A stretch of 64,000 bases of DNA. It comes from Noviherbaspirillum soli (GTDB taxonomy: Bacteria > Pseudomonadota > Gammaproteobacteria > Burkholderiales > Burkholderiaceae_D). Location: assembly GCF_015352955.1 (NCBI RefSeq), contig NZ_JACYOX010000001.1, positions 62,001-126,000 on the forward strand, written 5' to 3'. A program made the position numbers and the translations under genes. The notes below the pieces were generated by a model. It had not been told where the DNA came from, made no database searches, and saw nothing but the letters and a program-made list of their open reading frames with translations. Each line of letters opens with the position of its first letter. The first letter of the stretch is position 1. Positions 44,683 through 53,928 of the stretch are shown one piece after another.

Positions 44683-45375
44683 ATGCCTACGATTCTTGCC
44701 CTGGAAACCTCGACCGAGCTTGCCTCCGTCGCCCTGTATGTCAATGAACGTCTGCTTGGCCGTGAAGCCGCGCCGGTGCAGACCCATTCGCAAACCCTGC
44801 TGCCGCTGGTGCAGTCCCTGCTGTCCGAAGCCGGCATCACGCTGGCCGACTGCGACGCAATCGCCTTTGGCGCCGGCCCCGGCTCCTTCACTGGCGTGCG
44901 CACCGCCTGCGGCGCCGTGCAGGGGCTGGCATTCGGCGCCGGGCTGCCGGTGGTGCCCGTCGTCACGCTGGAGGCGATGGCCCAGGCCTGTCACGAGCGC
45001 ACCGGCGCGACCGATGTGCTGTGCGTGCTCGATGCCCGGATGGCGGAGGTCTACTGGGCGCAATATCGGCATGGCGCGGACGGCTGGCATACCGTGGCCG
45101 CGCCGGCGCTGGCCAAGCCGGCCGAGGTCACGCCGCAGGGAACGGTCCTGGCCTGCGGCAACGGCCTTTCCGCCTATGCCGAGGCCTTCGCCGCAGCGAA
45201 CTTCATTGCACGGGCCGAGCCCGGCATCATGCCGCACGCCGCCCAGGTGGCGACGCTGGCGGCCCGGCGCTTCCTCCGCGGCGAAACCATGGATGCGGCA
45301 AGCGCGCAGCCGCTTTATCTTCGCAACAAGGTGGCGCTGACGACCGCGGAGCGCATGGCGGGGAAGGCGGCATGA
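44683..45375 (+). CDS. tsaB: tRNA N6-threonylcarbamoyladenosine biosynthesis protein TsaB
   Basis: A 230-residue ASKHA-fold protein that, with TsaD and TsaE, transfers threonylcarbamoyl to A37 of ANN-decoding tRNAs. It starts ILALETSTELASVALYVNER, with AIAFGAGPGSFTGVRTACGA and VPVVTLEAMAQA following. It is a degenerate paralogue of TsaD and lacks its metal-binding His motif, as expected. Its stop overlaps the rimI start (ATGA), which opens the co-transcribed group tsaB-rimI-udg-DUF1853. Confidence 0.95.
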   Translation: MPTILALETSTELASVALYVNERLLGREAAPVQTHSQTLLPLVQSLLSEAGITLADCDAIAFGAGPGSFTGVRTACGAVQGLAFGAGLPVVPVVTLEAMAQACHERTGATDVLCVLDARMAEVYWAQYRHGADGWHTVAAPALAKPAEVTPQGTVLACGNGLSAYAEAFAAANFIARAEPGIMPHAAQVATLAARRFLRGETMDAASAQPLYLRNKVALTTAERMAGKAA

Positions 45376-45842
45376 GCGCCCGGCCCGCCGGCAACGCGCT
45401 GCGCTTCTCAGCCATGCGGGTGGAAGACGTGCCGGAAGTGCTGCGCATCGAGCAGGCGGCCTATCCCTTTCCCTGGACCGGCGGCAATTTCCTCGATTCG
45501 ATCCGCAGCGGCTATCTGTGCCGCGTGGGACGGGATGCGTCGGGCCGGATGGTGGGTTATTTCCTGATCATGTCCGCGCTGGACGAAGCACATCTTCTCA
45601 ACATCACCGTGGACCCGCCGGTGCACGGGCGCGGCCACGGCCTGGCGCTGCTGGAGCATGCCACCGACTGCGCGAGGGAGCGCGGCATGCGTTCCATCAT
45701 GCTGGAAGTCAGGCCGTCCAACCAGCGCGCGCTGGCCATCTATGAGCGCTATGGCTACGGCCGGATCGGCGTGCGGCGCAATTATTATCCGGCGCCCAAC
45801 AATACCCGCGAAAACGCGATCGTCATGAGGATGCCGCTATGA
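45372..45842 (+). CDS. rimI: Ribosomal protein S18-alanine N-acetyltransferase
   Basis: A 156-residue GNAT acetyltransferase that acetylates the N-terminal Ala of ribosomal protein S18. The acetyl-CoA-binding element is in HGRGHGLALLEHATD (R/QxxGxG/A type), and VRPSNQRALAIYERYGYGRI is the typical GNAT C-terminal motif. The start ATG at 45372 overlaps the tsaB stop. The tsaB-rimI pairing is common in proteobacteria. Confidence 0.94.
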   Translation: MSARPAGNALRFSAMRVEDVPEVLRIEQAAYPFPWTGGNFLDSIRSGYLCRVGRDASGRMVGYFLIMSALDEAHLLNITVDPPVHGRGHGLALLEHATDCARERGMRSIMLEVRPSNQRALAIYERYGYGRIGVRRNYYPAPNNTRENAIVMRMPL

Positions 45843-46636
45843 ATTCCCGTTCAGGCCGACGTGACCAGCTGATTGCCGAAATGGGCCTGGGTCCGGTATG
45901 GAGCAGGCGCCGCCAGGCGGCGGATGCGTCTTCAGCGCAGCAGCCCGACCTGCTGGCGCCGGTGGAAGAAACGCCATCGGTCCCTGCCGCGGCCGGGCAG
46001 GCGCCCTCCGCGATCCACCTGGAGGCCCCGCCGGCAGCGCCGCCGGCCAGCGAGGTGGCCCGGATGGATTGGGACGCGTTGCAGCAGGCTGTGGCCGGCT
46101 GCGTCAAGTGCCGTCTCTGCGAGACCCGCACGAACACCGTGTTCGGGGTGGGCGACCGGAAGGCGAAATGGATGTTCATCGGCGAAGGCCCCGGCCGCAA
46201 CGAGGACCTGCAGGGCATCCCCTTCGTCGGACCGGCCGGCAAGCTGCTCGACAACATGCTGCTGGCCATGGGTCTTTCGCGCACCGAAAATGCCTATATC
46301 GCCAACGTGGTCAAGTGTCGTCCGACCGATGAGAACGGCCGCGACCGCGCGCCCGCGCCGGAAGAGGCGGGCGCCTGCATGCCGTACCTGCAGCGCCAGA
46401 TCGAACTGGTGCAGCCGGTTGTGCTGGTGGCGCTCGGCAGGACCGCCGCGGTGTCGCTGCTGGATCTGCCGCCCGACAGCGCGGTGGGCAAGTTGCGCGG
46501 GCAGGTTTTCCATTACCGCGACATGCCGCTGGTGGTCACCTATCATCCGGCCTACCTGTTGCGCCGCCTGACCGAGAAAGGCAAGTCATGGGCTGACCTG
46601 TGCCTGGCGATGAGCGCCTATGCCGGCCAGCACTGA
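45839..46636 (+). CDS. Uracil-DNA glycosylase, family 4 (Fe-S)
   Basis: A 265-residue family 4 uracil-DNA glycosylase. The conserved Cys residues for a [4Fe-4S] cluster are CVKCRLC near residue 86 with later KCRPTDENG and GACMPYL. The catalytic block is MFIGEGPGRNEDLQGIPFVG, and the C-terminal HPAYLLRR motif is intact. An N-terminal extension of about 75 residues rich in Ala/Pro links it to the gene upstream. It overlaps rimI by ATGA. It removes uracil arising from cytosine deamination. Confidence 0.93.
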   Translation: MNSRSGRRDQLIAEMGLGPVWSRRRQAADASSAQQPDLLAPVEETPSVPAAAGQAPSAIHLEAPPAAPPASEVARMDWDALQQAVAGCVKCRLCETRTNTVFGVGDRKAKWMFIGEGPGRNEDLQGIPFVGPAGKLLDNMLLAMGLSRTENAYIANVVKCRPTDENGRDRAPAPEEAGACMPYLQRQIELVQPVVLVALGRTAAVSLLDLPPDSAVGKLRGQVFHYRDMPLVVTYHPAYLLRRLTEKGKSWADLCLAMSAYAGQH

Positions 46637-47597
46637 CAGCGGGCAGAGCTGCCAGGAACGGTTTCATTGCCGCTGGGGGCAGCTGACCGATCCGCATGTC
46701 AGGGCGCTGGCCTGGCTGATCGACGCGCCCTCGCTGCTCGACCCCGCGGCGCCGCAATGGGCAGGGCGCATCGCCGAACTGGCGAGCGATGCCGGCGATG
46801 CGGCACGACCGTGGCTGCTGGCGCTTGACTCGGCGCCGCAGGCGCTGCACGCCCATCTCGCGCTGCATGCCCATGCCCGGCTGGGCCGCTATGCCGAACA
46901 GCTGATGACCTTCTACCTGCAGCACCTGGGCGTGCTGGCCGGGCACAACCTGCAGGTGCGCGACGCTGACAAGCGCACGCTGGGCGAGTTCGATTTCCTG
47001 GTCTGGCGCGACGAGGCGCTGCTGCACTGGGAATTCGCCACCAAGTTCTATCTGCTGCAGTCGCCGCCGGCCGGCGCAGTGCGAGAGGAACGCGCCGACT
47101 ATTTCGTCGGCCCGAACCTGGCCGACAGCTTGGGCGCGAAGATGCAGAAGATATTTCAGCGGCAATTGAGCCTGTCGGACCATCCGGCCGCGCAGCCGCT
47201 GCTGCCGCAGCCTGTCAGCGCCGCCCAGGCGCTGGTCAAGGGCTGGCTGTTCTATCCCGACGGCGACTACCCGGTCTCGCCCGCGCTCGGCGTCTGCGGC
47301 CTGCATTGCCGGGGGTTCTGGTGCGGCCTCGATGCAATGCCCGAGGCGCCTGCCTATGCGGTGTTGCCGCGGCTGTCCTGGCTGGCGCCGGCCCGGCTGC
47401 CTTCGGCCGATACCATTGATCGCGGTCGGCTCGGTGAGGAACTGTCCAGGCGCTTTGCCGACGACGAGGCGATGCCGGTGCTGGTGGCCCTGCTGCGCAT
47501 GGAAGACGGGATCGGACTGGAAATCTCGCGCGGCTTCATCGTTCCGGAAGGCTGGCGCGAGCGCGCCGGACAGCGGGTGCAGGCAGCGGTGGAATAA
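46620..47597 (+). CDS. DUF1853-family protein
   Basis: A 325-residue protein of the DUF1853 family, of unknown function. Family stretches visible: LMTFYLQHLGVLAGHNLQVR, DKRTLGEFDFLVWRDEALLH and WEFATKFYLLQ, which resemble a nuclease-like fold with Glu/Lys residues (E-x-D, then E-F-A-x-K). The latter pattern suggests a PD-(D/E)XK-type core; this is inference. It overlaps the end of the udg gene by 17 bases and is the last of the four-gene group. Confidence 0.88.
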   Translation: MPASTDSGQSCQERFHCRWGQLTDPHVRALAWLIDAPSLLDPAAPQWAGRIAELASDAGDAARPWLLALDSAPQALHAHLALHAHARLGRYAEQLMTFYLQHLGVLAGHNLQVRDADKRTLGEFDFLVWRDEALLHWEFATKFYLLQSPPAGAVREERADYFVGPNLADSLGAKMQKIFQRQLSLSDHPAAQPLLPQPVSAAQALVKGWLFYPDGDYPVSPALGVCGLHCRGFWCGLDAMPEAPAYAVLPRLSWLAPARLPSADTIDRGRLGEELSRRFADDEAMPVLVALLRMEDGIGLEISRGFIVPEGWRERAGQRVQAAVE

Positions 47598-47624
47598 GGC
47601 GGCTTTGGCCAGCCGCCGGCTGCC

Positions 47625-48887
47625 TCAGTGCTTGTGTTCGCCGATCAGCGCCAGCGAGTCATGCTCGCGCTGGTTGGCCGCATGGCGCCGCATGACCATC
47701 AGCATCGTGCTGGAGACGAACAGGCCGAACAGCACGATCACGATATTCACGTTCAGGTCCAGCTTCACCATCAGCGCGTACAGCACCAGCATGGTCAGCA
47801 CCGACAGGTTCTCGTTGAAGTTCTGCACCGCGATCGAATGGCCGGCACTCATCAGCACATGGCCGCGATGCTGCAGCAGCGCATTCATCGGCACCACGAA
47901 GTAGCCGGACAGCGCGCCGATGATGATCAGCAGCGGATAAGCCACCCAGACGTTGGTGACCATCGTCATCAGGATCACCACCAGCCCCATCGCCACGCCG
48001 AGCGGCATCACCGACAGGGATTTTTTCAGCGGCACGAAGCGGGCCGCGGCCACCGCGCCAAGGGCCACGCCGATCGCCACCACGCCTTGCAGGATGGCGG
48101 CGCGGTCGAGCGGCATGTGCAGGGACTTCTCGGCCCATTTCAGCACGATGAACTGCAGCGTGGCGCCGGCGCCCCAGAACAGCGTCGTCACCGCCAGCGA
48201 AATCTGGCCAAGCTTGTCTGCCCACAGCCGGTTGAAGCAGCCGGCAAAGTCCACCATCAGCTTGACGGGATTGCGCTCCTGGTGGCTGTAGCGGGCGCCG
48301 GTATCGGGAATGCGCAGGTTGAACAGGGCGGCGACGAAGTAGGAAACCACGATCACCAGCAGCGCGCCTTCCACCGGCGTGTCGATGCCCATGTCGAGAT
48401 AGGGCACGTCGACTTCCATCAGCGCCGCGCCGATCTTGGGATTGACCAGCGTGCCGCCCAGCACCGTACCGAGGATGATGGATGCCACGGTCAGGCCCTC
48501 GATCCAGCCATTGGCCGCCACCAGTTTTTCCGGGGGCAGCAGTTCGGTCAGGATGCCGTACTTGGCAGGTGAATAGGCCGCTGCGCCAAAGCCGACGATC
48601 GCATAGGCAAGCAGCGGGTGGACACTCAAGAACATCATTCCGCAGCCAACGATCTTGATCAGGTTGGTGATGAACATGACCCGTCCCTTGGGCAGCGCAT
48701 CGGCGAAAGCGCCGACGAAGGCTGCCAGCAGCACATAGGACAGCACGAAGAACAGCTTGAGCAGAGGCGTCATCCAGGCCGGGGAGCTGGTGCTGGCGAG
48801 CAGGGAAATCGCTGCGATCAATAAGGCATTGTCGGCGAGCGAGGAAAAGAACTGCGCTGCCATGATGGTATAAAAACCGCGATTCAT
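47625..48887 (-). CDS. lplT: Lysophospholipid transporter LplT
   Basis: A 420-residue major-facilitator permease that moves lysophospholipids across the inner membrane for re-acylation. The N terminus GFYTIMAAQFFSSLADNALL is characteristic, with about 12 hydrophobic segments and AYSPAKYGILTELLPPEKLV in the first half. The acyltransferase/acyl-ACP synthetase (aas) that accompanies it in enterobacteria is not adjacent. The gene is convergent with DUF1853 and divergent from alr. Confidence 0.93.
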   Translation of the reverse strand: MNRGFYTIMAAQFFSSLADNALLIAAISLLASTSSPAWMTPLLKLFFVLSYVLLAAFVGAFADALPKGRVMFITNLIKIVGCGMMFLSVHPLLAYAIVGFGAAAYSPAKYGILTELLPPEKLVAANGWIEGLTVASIILGTVLGGTLVNPKIGAALMEVDVPYLDMGIDTPVEGALLVIVVSYFVAALFNLRIPDTGARYSHQERNPVKLMVDFAGCFNRLWADKLGQISLAVTTLFWGAGATLQFIVLKWAEKSLHMPLDRAAILQGVVAIGVALGAVAAARFVPLKKSLSVMPLGVAMGLVVILMTMVTNVWVAYPLLIIIGALSGYFVVPMNALLQHRGHVLMSAGHSIAVQNFNENLSVLTMLVLYALMVKLDLNVNIVIVLFGLFVSSTMLMVMRRHAANQREHDSLALIGEHKH

Positions 48888-49037
48888 CCGTTAGTGTCCG
48901 CTGGGAAAGTAGTCTGTCTCCGAGTCGCTTTATACCATGAAACTTCTGGTGCTCCAGCGAATTACGGTCGGTTGGCGGAGTACGGTCAAGTAAAATGAAA
49001 AGTTGCTTCTTCATTACTTGAAAAGGTTTGCCAGAAA

Positions 49038-50123
49038 ATGCCCAGGCCCATTCTCGCCACGATTGATATTGCTGCAATGCAACGCAACCTTGCCATCGCG
49101 CGTGCCCACGCCGGCAGGGCCAGGGTCTGGGCGGTAGTGAAGGCCAACGGCTATGGCCATGGCCTGATGAACGCGCTGCGCGGCTTTGCCGACGCCGACG
49201 GCATGGCACTGGTGGAGCCGGATGCCGCCGTCCTGCTGCGGCAGCGTGGCTGGCGGAAACCGGTGCTGCTGCTGGAAGGCTTCTTCGATGCGGCCGACCT
49301 GGAGGCCGTGGCAGATCATGGACTGGACACCGTCGTCCACTGTGAAGACCAGTTGCGCATGCTGGAAACCGCGACCCTGCAGGGGCCGGTGAATATCCAC
49401 CTGAAAGTCAACAGCGGCATGAACCGGCTGGGCTTCCGGCCGCACCAGGTTGCCTCCGTGCACGCCCGGCTGCGCGCCTTGCCCGCCGTCGGGCATATCG
49501 TCCTGGTGACCCATTTCGCCAATGCCGATGATGAGGAAAACCAGGCCCTGCCGCTGGCCGAGCAGGTGCGCCGCATGCGCGAGGCGGCGTCAGGGCTGGA
49601 TGTGCCGCTGTCGCTGTGCAACTCGGCCGCCAACCTGCTGCACGGCGAGCTGGCGGAGGATTGGGTTCGGCCCGGCATCATGCTGTACGGCGGAACGCCC
49701 GGCGCGGCGCCGGCCGCCAGCTTCGGCCTGACGCCGGCCATGACCCTGTGCAGTCGCCTCATCGCGATCCAGCAGATAGCGCGGGGCGAGGCAGTGGGCT
49801 ATGGCAGCCGCTACGTCGCCCAACAGGCCATGCAGATCGGCGTGGTGGCTTGCGGCTATGCGGACGGCTATCCGCGCCACGCTCCCAGCGGCACGCCTAT
49901 CCTGGTCGACGGTGTGCGCTGCGCGCTGGCTGGCCGGGTGTCGATGGACATGCTGACCGTCGATCTGACCAATGTGCCGCAGGCGCGGGTCGGTTCATCC
50001 GTGACCTTGTGGGGCGAGGGATTGCCCATAGATGAGGTAGCTGATGCTGCCGGAACGATAGGCTACGAACTGATGTGCGCGGTGGCGCCGCGGGTCGCTG
50101 TCGCGGTGCGCGGCGACAACTGA
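49038..50123 (+). CDS. alr: Alanine racemase
   Basis: A 361-residue PLP enzyme that interconverts L- and D-alanine for peptidoglycan. The PLP-binding Lys is in WAVVKANGYGHGLMNAL, the sugar-barrel loops include HLKVNSGMNRLGF and VRPGIMLYGGTP, and the C-terminal domain has the catalytic Tyr region YGSRYVAQ plus GRVSMDMLTVDLT. Its length fits the family. It is 9 bases upstream of radA and probably co-transcribed. Confidence 0.96.
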   Translation: MPRPILATIDIAAMQRNLAIARAHAGRARVWAVVKANGYGHGLMNALRGFADADGMALVEPDAAVLLRQRGWRKPVLLLEGFFDAADLEAVADHGLDTVVHCEDQLRMLETATLQGPVNIHLKVNSGMNRLGFRPHQVASVHARLRALPAVGHIVLVTHFANADDEENQALPLAEQVRRMREAASGLDVPLSLCNSAANLLHGELAEDWVRPGIMLYGGTPGAAPAASFGLTPAMTLCSRLIAIQQIARGEAVGYGSRYVAQQAMQIGVVACGYADGYPRHAPSGTPILVDGVRCALAGRVSMDMLTVDLTNVPQARVGSSVTLWGEGLPIDEVADAAGTIGYELMCAVAPRVAVAVRGDN

Positions 50124-50132
50124 CGACAAGAC

Positions 50133-51506
50133 ATGGCAAAAGCGAAAACCAATTACACCTGCAGCGCATGCGGCGGCATTACCAGCAAGTGGGCCGGGCA
50201 ATGTCCGGCCTGCGGCGAGTGGAACACCCTGGTCGAAACCACCATCGAGACCGGCAACAACCGCTATACCACCAGCCAGCCGCAAGGCCTGACCCAGGCC
50301 TCGCCGGTGATGAGCCTGGCCGACATCGAGGCGATCGACGTGCCGCGCTTCGGCACCGGCATCGAGGAATTCGACCGGGTGCTGGGCGGCGGCCTGGTGG
50401 CGGGCGGCGTGGTGCTGATCGGCGGCGACCCCGGCATCGGCAAGTCCACCCTGCTGCTGCAGGCGCTCGCCAACCTGTCGCGGGTCAAGCGGGTGCTGTA
50501 TGTGAGCGGCGAGGAATCCGGCGCGCAGATCGCATTGCGCGCCAAGCGCCTGGCCGTCGATGCCCGCGAACTGATGCTGCAGGCGGAGATTCAACTGGAA
50601 AAGATCATTGCCACCCTGGCCGAGCAAAAGCCGCAGGTGGCGGTGATCGACTCGATCCAGACCGTCTATTCCGATGCGCTGACCTCGGCGCCCGGCTCGG
50701 TGGCGCAGGTGCGGGAGTGCGCCGCGCAGCTCACCCGGGTGGCCAAGCAGACCGGCGTGACCATCATCATGGTGGGCCATGTCACCAAGGAAGGCGCGCT
50801 GGCCGGGCCCCGGGTGCTGGAGCACATCGTGGACACGGTGCTGTATTTCGAAGGCGACACCCATTCCAGCTTCCGCTTGGTAAGGGCGATCAAGAACCGC
50901 TTTGGCGCGGTCAATGAGCTGGGCGTGTTCGCGATGGGCGACAAGGGGCTGAAGGGCGTGTCAAATCCCTCGGCCCTGTTCCTGTCGCAGCATGACAACC
51001 AGGTGCCGGGCTCCTGCGTGATGGTGACGCAGGAGGGCACCCGGCCGCTGCTGGTGGAAGTGCAGGCGCTGGTCGATGCGTCCCATCTGCCGAATGCGCG
51101 GAGGCTCTCGGTCGGCCTGGAGCATAACCGGCTGGCCATGCTGCTGGCCGTGATGCACCGGCATGCCGGCGTGGCGGCATTCGACCAGGACGTGTTCATC
51201 AACGCGGTCGGCGGGGTGAAGATCGCGGAGCCTGCCGCCGACCTGGCGGTGCTGCTGGCCATCCAGTCGTCGATGCGCAGCAAGCCGCTGCCGCGCGGGC
51301 TGGTAGTGTTTGGCGAAGTCGGGCTGGCAGGCGAGATCCGTCCCGCGCCGCGAGGGCAGGAAAGGCTGCGCGAGGCCGCCAAGCTGGGGTTTTCGCTGGC
51401 GCTGATTCCGAAGGCGAATGCGCCCAAGCAGCCGATCGAGGGCATGACCATCATCCCGGTCGAGCGGATCGACGATGCGCTGGCGCGGGTGCGTGAACAC
51501 AGCTGA
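50133..51506 (+). CDS. radA: DNA repair protein RadA
   Basis: A 457-residue RecA-like branch-migration factor. A zinc finger (YTCSACGGI, QCPACGEW) precedes the ATPase with Walker A GGDPGIGKSTLL, the RadA-specific RAIKNRFGAVNELGV motif, and a C-terminal Lon-protease-like domain (GGVKIAEPAADLAVLLAI, then EVGLAGEIRP). It helps process recombination intermediates. It follows alr closely and is convergent with hpnE. Confidence 0.96.
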   Translation: MAKAKTNYTCSACGGITSKWAGQCPACGEWNTLVETTIETGNNRYTTSQPQGLTQASPVMSLADIEAIDVPRFGTGIEEFDRVLGGGLVAGGVVLIGGDPGIGKSTLLLQALANLSRVKRVLYVSGEESGAQIALRAKRLAVDARELMLQAEIQLEKIIATLAEQKPQVAVIDSIQTVYSDALTSAPGSVAQVRECAAQLTRVAKQTGVTIIMVGHVTKEGALAGPRVLEHIVDTVLYFEGDTHSSFRLVRAIKNRFGAVNELGVFAMGDKGLKGVSNPSALFLSQHDNQVPGSCVMVTQEGTRPLLVEVQALVDASHLPNARRLSVGLEHNRLAMLLAVMHRHAGVAAFDQDVFINAVGGVKIAEPAADLAVLLAIQSSMRSKPLPRGLVVFGEVGLAGEIRPAPRGQERLREAAKLGFSLALIPKANAPKQPIEGMTIIPVERIDDALARVREHS

Positions 51507-51593
51507 AACGCAACTATCGAGAAAGATCTGCAGTAAAAAGCCAGTCGGCTGCGCCGCCGCCTGCAAACCGTAGGGAAGCGCGAAGGGCCGAAT

Positions 51594-52931
51594 TCAGGCC
51601 TGAAGGCCGTTTTCCACGCCCTGCAGCACCAGGCGCGCCGCTGCGGTGCCGCTGCGCACCGCCGATTCCAGCGTGGCCGGATAGTCGCTGGCCGTGTAGT
51701 CGCCGGCCAGCGCCAGCCCATCGATCCCGATGTCGTTCGGTGGACGCTGCAGGTCGGGCGTGCAGGCAAACGTTGCCCGCTTTTCCGAAATCACCCGGCT
51801 CCATTGCGGCGCCGCCAGCGCAGGCATGCGCAGCACTTGGGCCAGTTGCGCCGCAACCTGTGCTGCCAGCGCCTCGTTGCCCTGTTCCAGCGCGGCGCCG
51901 GAGACGCTGACCACGACCGCCAGCAGGCCGGCGTCTGCGGCGTTCAACTGGCCGCGGTCGAATACGAACTGGCCCCAGTGGCCAGCCTCGGGCGCATCCT
52001 CCAATGCCAGGAAGATGCGTGGCAGGCGGATGCTGGCGGCGTATTGAAGGTAGACAGTGGTGATGGCTTCCCAGTCGAACGCCGGCACGACGCTGGCCTG
52101 CGTCAGCCCGGCGAGCAGGGCGGCGGCCTGGGCAGGCGCGGTGGCCAGCACTACTGCATCATGCGCTTGTGCCTGATCCTGTGACTGCATTCCCAGACGC
52201 CAGCCGCTCTCGCCACGCTCAAGGCGTTCAACCCTGGCGCCGTACAAGACCCGCCCGCCATGGCGTTCGATGTGCATCGCCGCATGCTGCGGAAACAAGG
52301 CGCTCAGGTCCACCCTTGGCAATAGCATGTCGGATGCGCTGCGCCGCGCGCCCAGGCTGTCGCGCAGCACATTCAGGAAAATCCTGGCGGAGGCCCGCTC
52401 GGGCGGCGTGTTCAGCGCCGCAAGGCAAAGCGGCCGCCACATCAGCCGCACCAGGGTGTCGGTCTGGTCGTGGCGCTGCAGCAGTTCTCCCACCGTGCAG
52501 TCCTGGTTGAGTTGCCATCCCATCCAGCGGGCGGCGGTGGAAAAGCGCGCCAGCGCCATGCGGTCGGCATGACGCAGGCCGCGCGCGCGGAGGAGGGCAA
52601 GTCCGACATGCCATGGCGCCGGCAGGCGCGGCGCGATGAACGTCATGCCCGTGCCGTCCGGGTAACACATCTGCAGCGGCAGGCGCAGCAGCACCGATTT
52701 CTCTTTGACGCCGATCAGCCGCAGCAGCCGCAATGTTTCGCCATAGGCGCCGAGCAGGATGTGCTGGCCGTTGTCGAGGGCCCGGCCATGGCTGGAAATC
52801 ACCCGTGCGCGGCCGCCCAGGGTACGTGACGCTTCATACAGCGTGACGCTGGCGCCCCGTGCCGCCAGTGCAACGGCGGCGGCGCAGCCGGCCCAGCCGC
52901 CGCCGACGACCGCGACCCGTGGCGCCGTCAT
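51594..52931 (-). CDS. hpnE: Hydroxysqualene dehydroxylase
   Basis: A 445-residue FAD-dependent amine-oxidase-like protein that reduces hydroxysqualene to squalene in the HpnCDE route. The dinucleotide-binding motif VVGGGWAGCAAAVALAARGA is at the N terminus with EASRTLGGRARV after it; the C-terminal FAD motif is GDYTASDYPATLESAVRSG. It lies 30 bases downstream of hpnD on the same strand. Confidence 0.94.
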   Translation of the reverse strand: MTAPRVAVVGGGWAGCAAAVALAARGASVTLYEASRTLGGRARVISSHGRALDNGQHILLGAYGETLRLLRLIGVKEKSVLLRLPLQMCYPDGTGMTFIAPRLPAPWHVGLALLRARGLRHADRMALARFSTAARWMGWQLNQDCTVGELLQRHDQTDTLVRLMWRPLCLAALNTPPERASARIFLNVLRDSLGARRSASDMLLPRVDLSALFPQHAAMHIERHGGRVLYGARVERLERGESGWRLGMQSQDQAQAHDAVVLATAPAQAAALLAGLTQASVVPAFDWEAITTVYLQYAASIRLPRIFLALEDAPEAGHWGQFVFDRGQLNAADAGLLAVVVSVSGAALEQGNEALAAQVAAQLAQVLRMPALAAPQWSRVISEKRATFACTPDLQRPPNDIGIDGLALAGDYTASDYPATLESAVRSGTAAARLVLQGVENGLQA

Positions 52932-52961
52932 GCCGGCCGTTCGGCGCGGCGAGACTCAGTC

Positions 52962-53795
52962 TCAGCCGCGCACATAGGTTTTCCACGCCAGCCACAGCTT
53001 GCGGATCGGCGTCAGGGAAATCTTGTGCTCCAGCACATGGAAGCGGTCCGCCTCGATTTCAGTCAGCAGCGTGCGGTAGATCGACGCCATGATCAGGCCC
53101 GGCCGTTGCGCCCGCCTGTCCTCCCCGGGCAGCAGCGCATACGCCTCTTCATAGGTTTTCTTCGCACGCTCGGTCTGGAAGGCCATCAGCTGTTCGAAGT
53201 TGTCGCTGTGGCGCGCATTGAGGATGTCGGCGGCGGTGACCTGGAACTGCTGCAGCTCGCTGACCGGCAGGTAGATACGGCCCTTGCGCGCATCTTCCCC
53301 GACATCGCGGATGATATTCGTGAGCTGGAAGGCCAGGCCGAGGCGCTCCGCGTATTCCAGGGTTTGCGGCCGGGTGGCGCCGAAGATGCTGGCCGACAGG
53401 ATGCCGACCACGCCGGCCACATGCCAGCAATAGCGCTTGAGCGCCGGGTAGTCGAGGTAGCGGGTCTGGTTCAGGTCCATCTCCATGCCGTCGACGATGG
53501 CCAGCAGATGTTTGCCGTCGAGCGAATAGGGCACCAGGTGCGGTTCCAGCGCCTTGGTCACCGGGTGCGTCGGCGCGCCGGACAGCATGGCGCCGATTTC
53601 CTTCCTCCACCAGGCCAGCTTGGCGCGCGCCACCGATTCGTCAGTGGCTTCGTCCACCGTGTCATCGACTTCCCGGCAGAATGCGTACAACGCCGTGATC
53701 GCACGGCGCCGCTCCGCTGGCAGGAACAGAAAGCTGTAGTAGAAACTGGAGCCGCTCTGGGCGGCCTTTTGCTGGCAGTAGTCGTCTGGTGACAT
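52962..53795 (-). CDS. hpnD: Presqualene diphosphate synthase
   Basis: A 277-residue trans-isoprenyl diphosphate synthase-like enzyme that condenses two farnesyl diphosphates. Two Asp-rich motifs are present: REVDDTVDEATD in the first part and NIIRDVGEDARKGRIYLP later; YYSFLFLPAERRRAITALYA marks the N terminus. The ATG at 53795 starts MSPDDYCQQK. It is the middle gene of the hpnC-hpnD-hpnE transcript. Confidence 0.95.
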   Translation of the reverse strand: MSPDDYCQQKAAQSGSSFYYSFLFLPAERRRAITALYAFCREVDDTVDEATDESVARAKLAWWRKEIGAMLSGAPTHPVTKALEPHLVPYSLDGKHLLAIVDGMEMDLNQTRYLDYPALKRYCWHVAGVVGILSASIFGATRPQTLEYAERLGLAFQLTNIIRDVGEDARKGRIYLPVSELQQFQVTAADILNARHSDNFEQLMAFQTERAKKTYEEAYALLPGEDRRAQRPGLIMASIYRTLLTEIEADRFHVLEHKISLTPIRKLWLAWKTYVRG

Positions 53796-53928
53796 GAATC
53801 GGGAAGTGGATGAAGGGCGGCTGAACCGGGCAAAGCCGCTATGCTAGCCGAGAACCCGGTTTTAAGACAGGCAGGCGGTCCGGAAGGCGGCGCTGCCGGA
53901 GCGCAATCACGGCAAAGGCGACCCCGGC

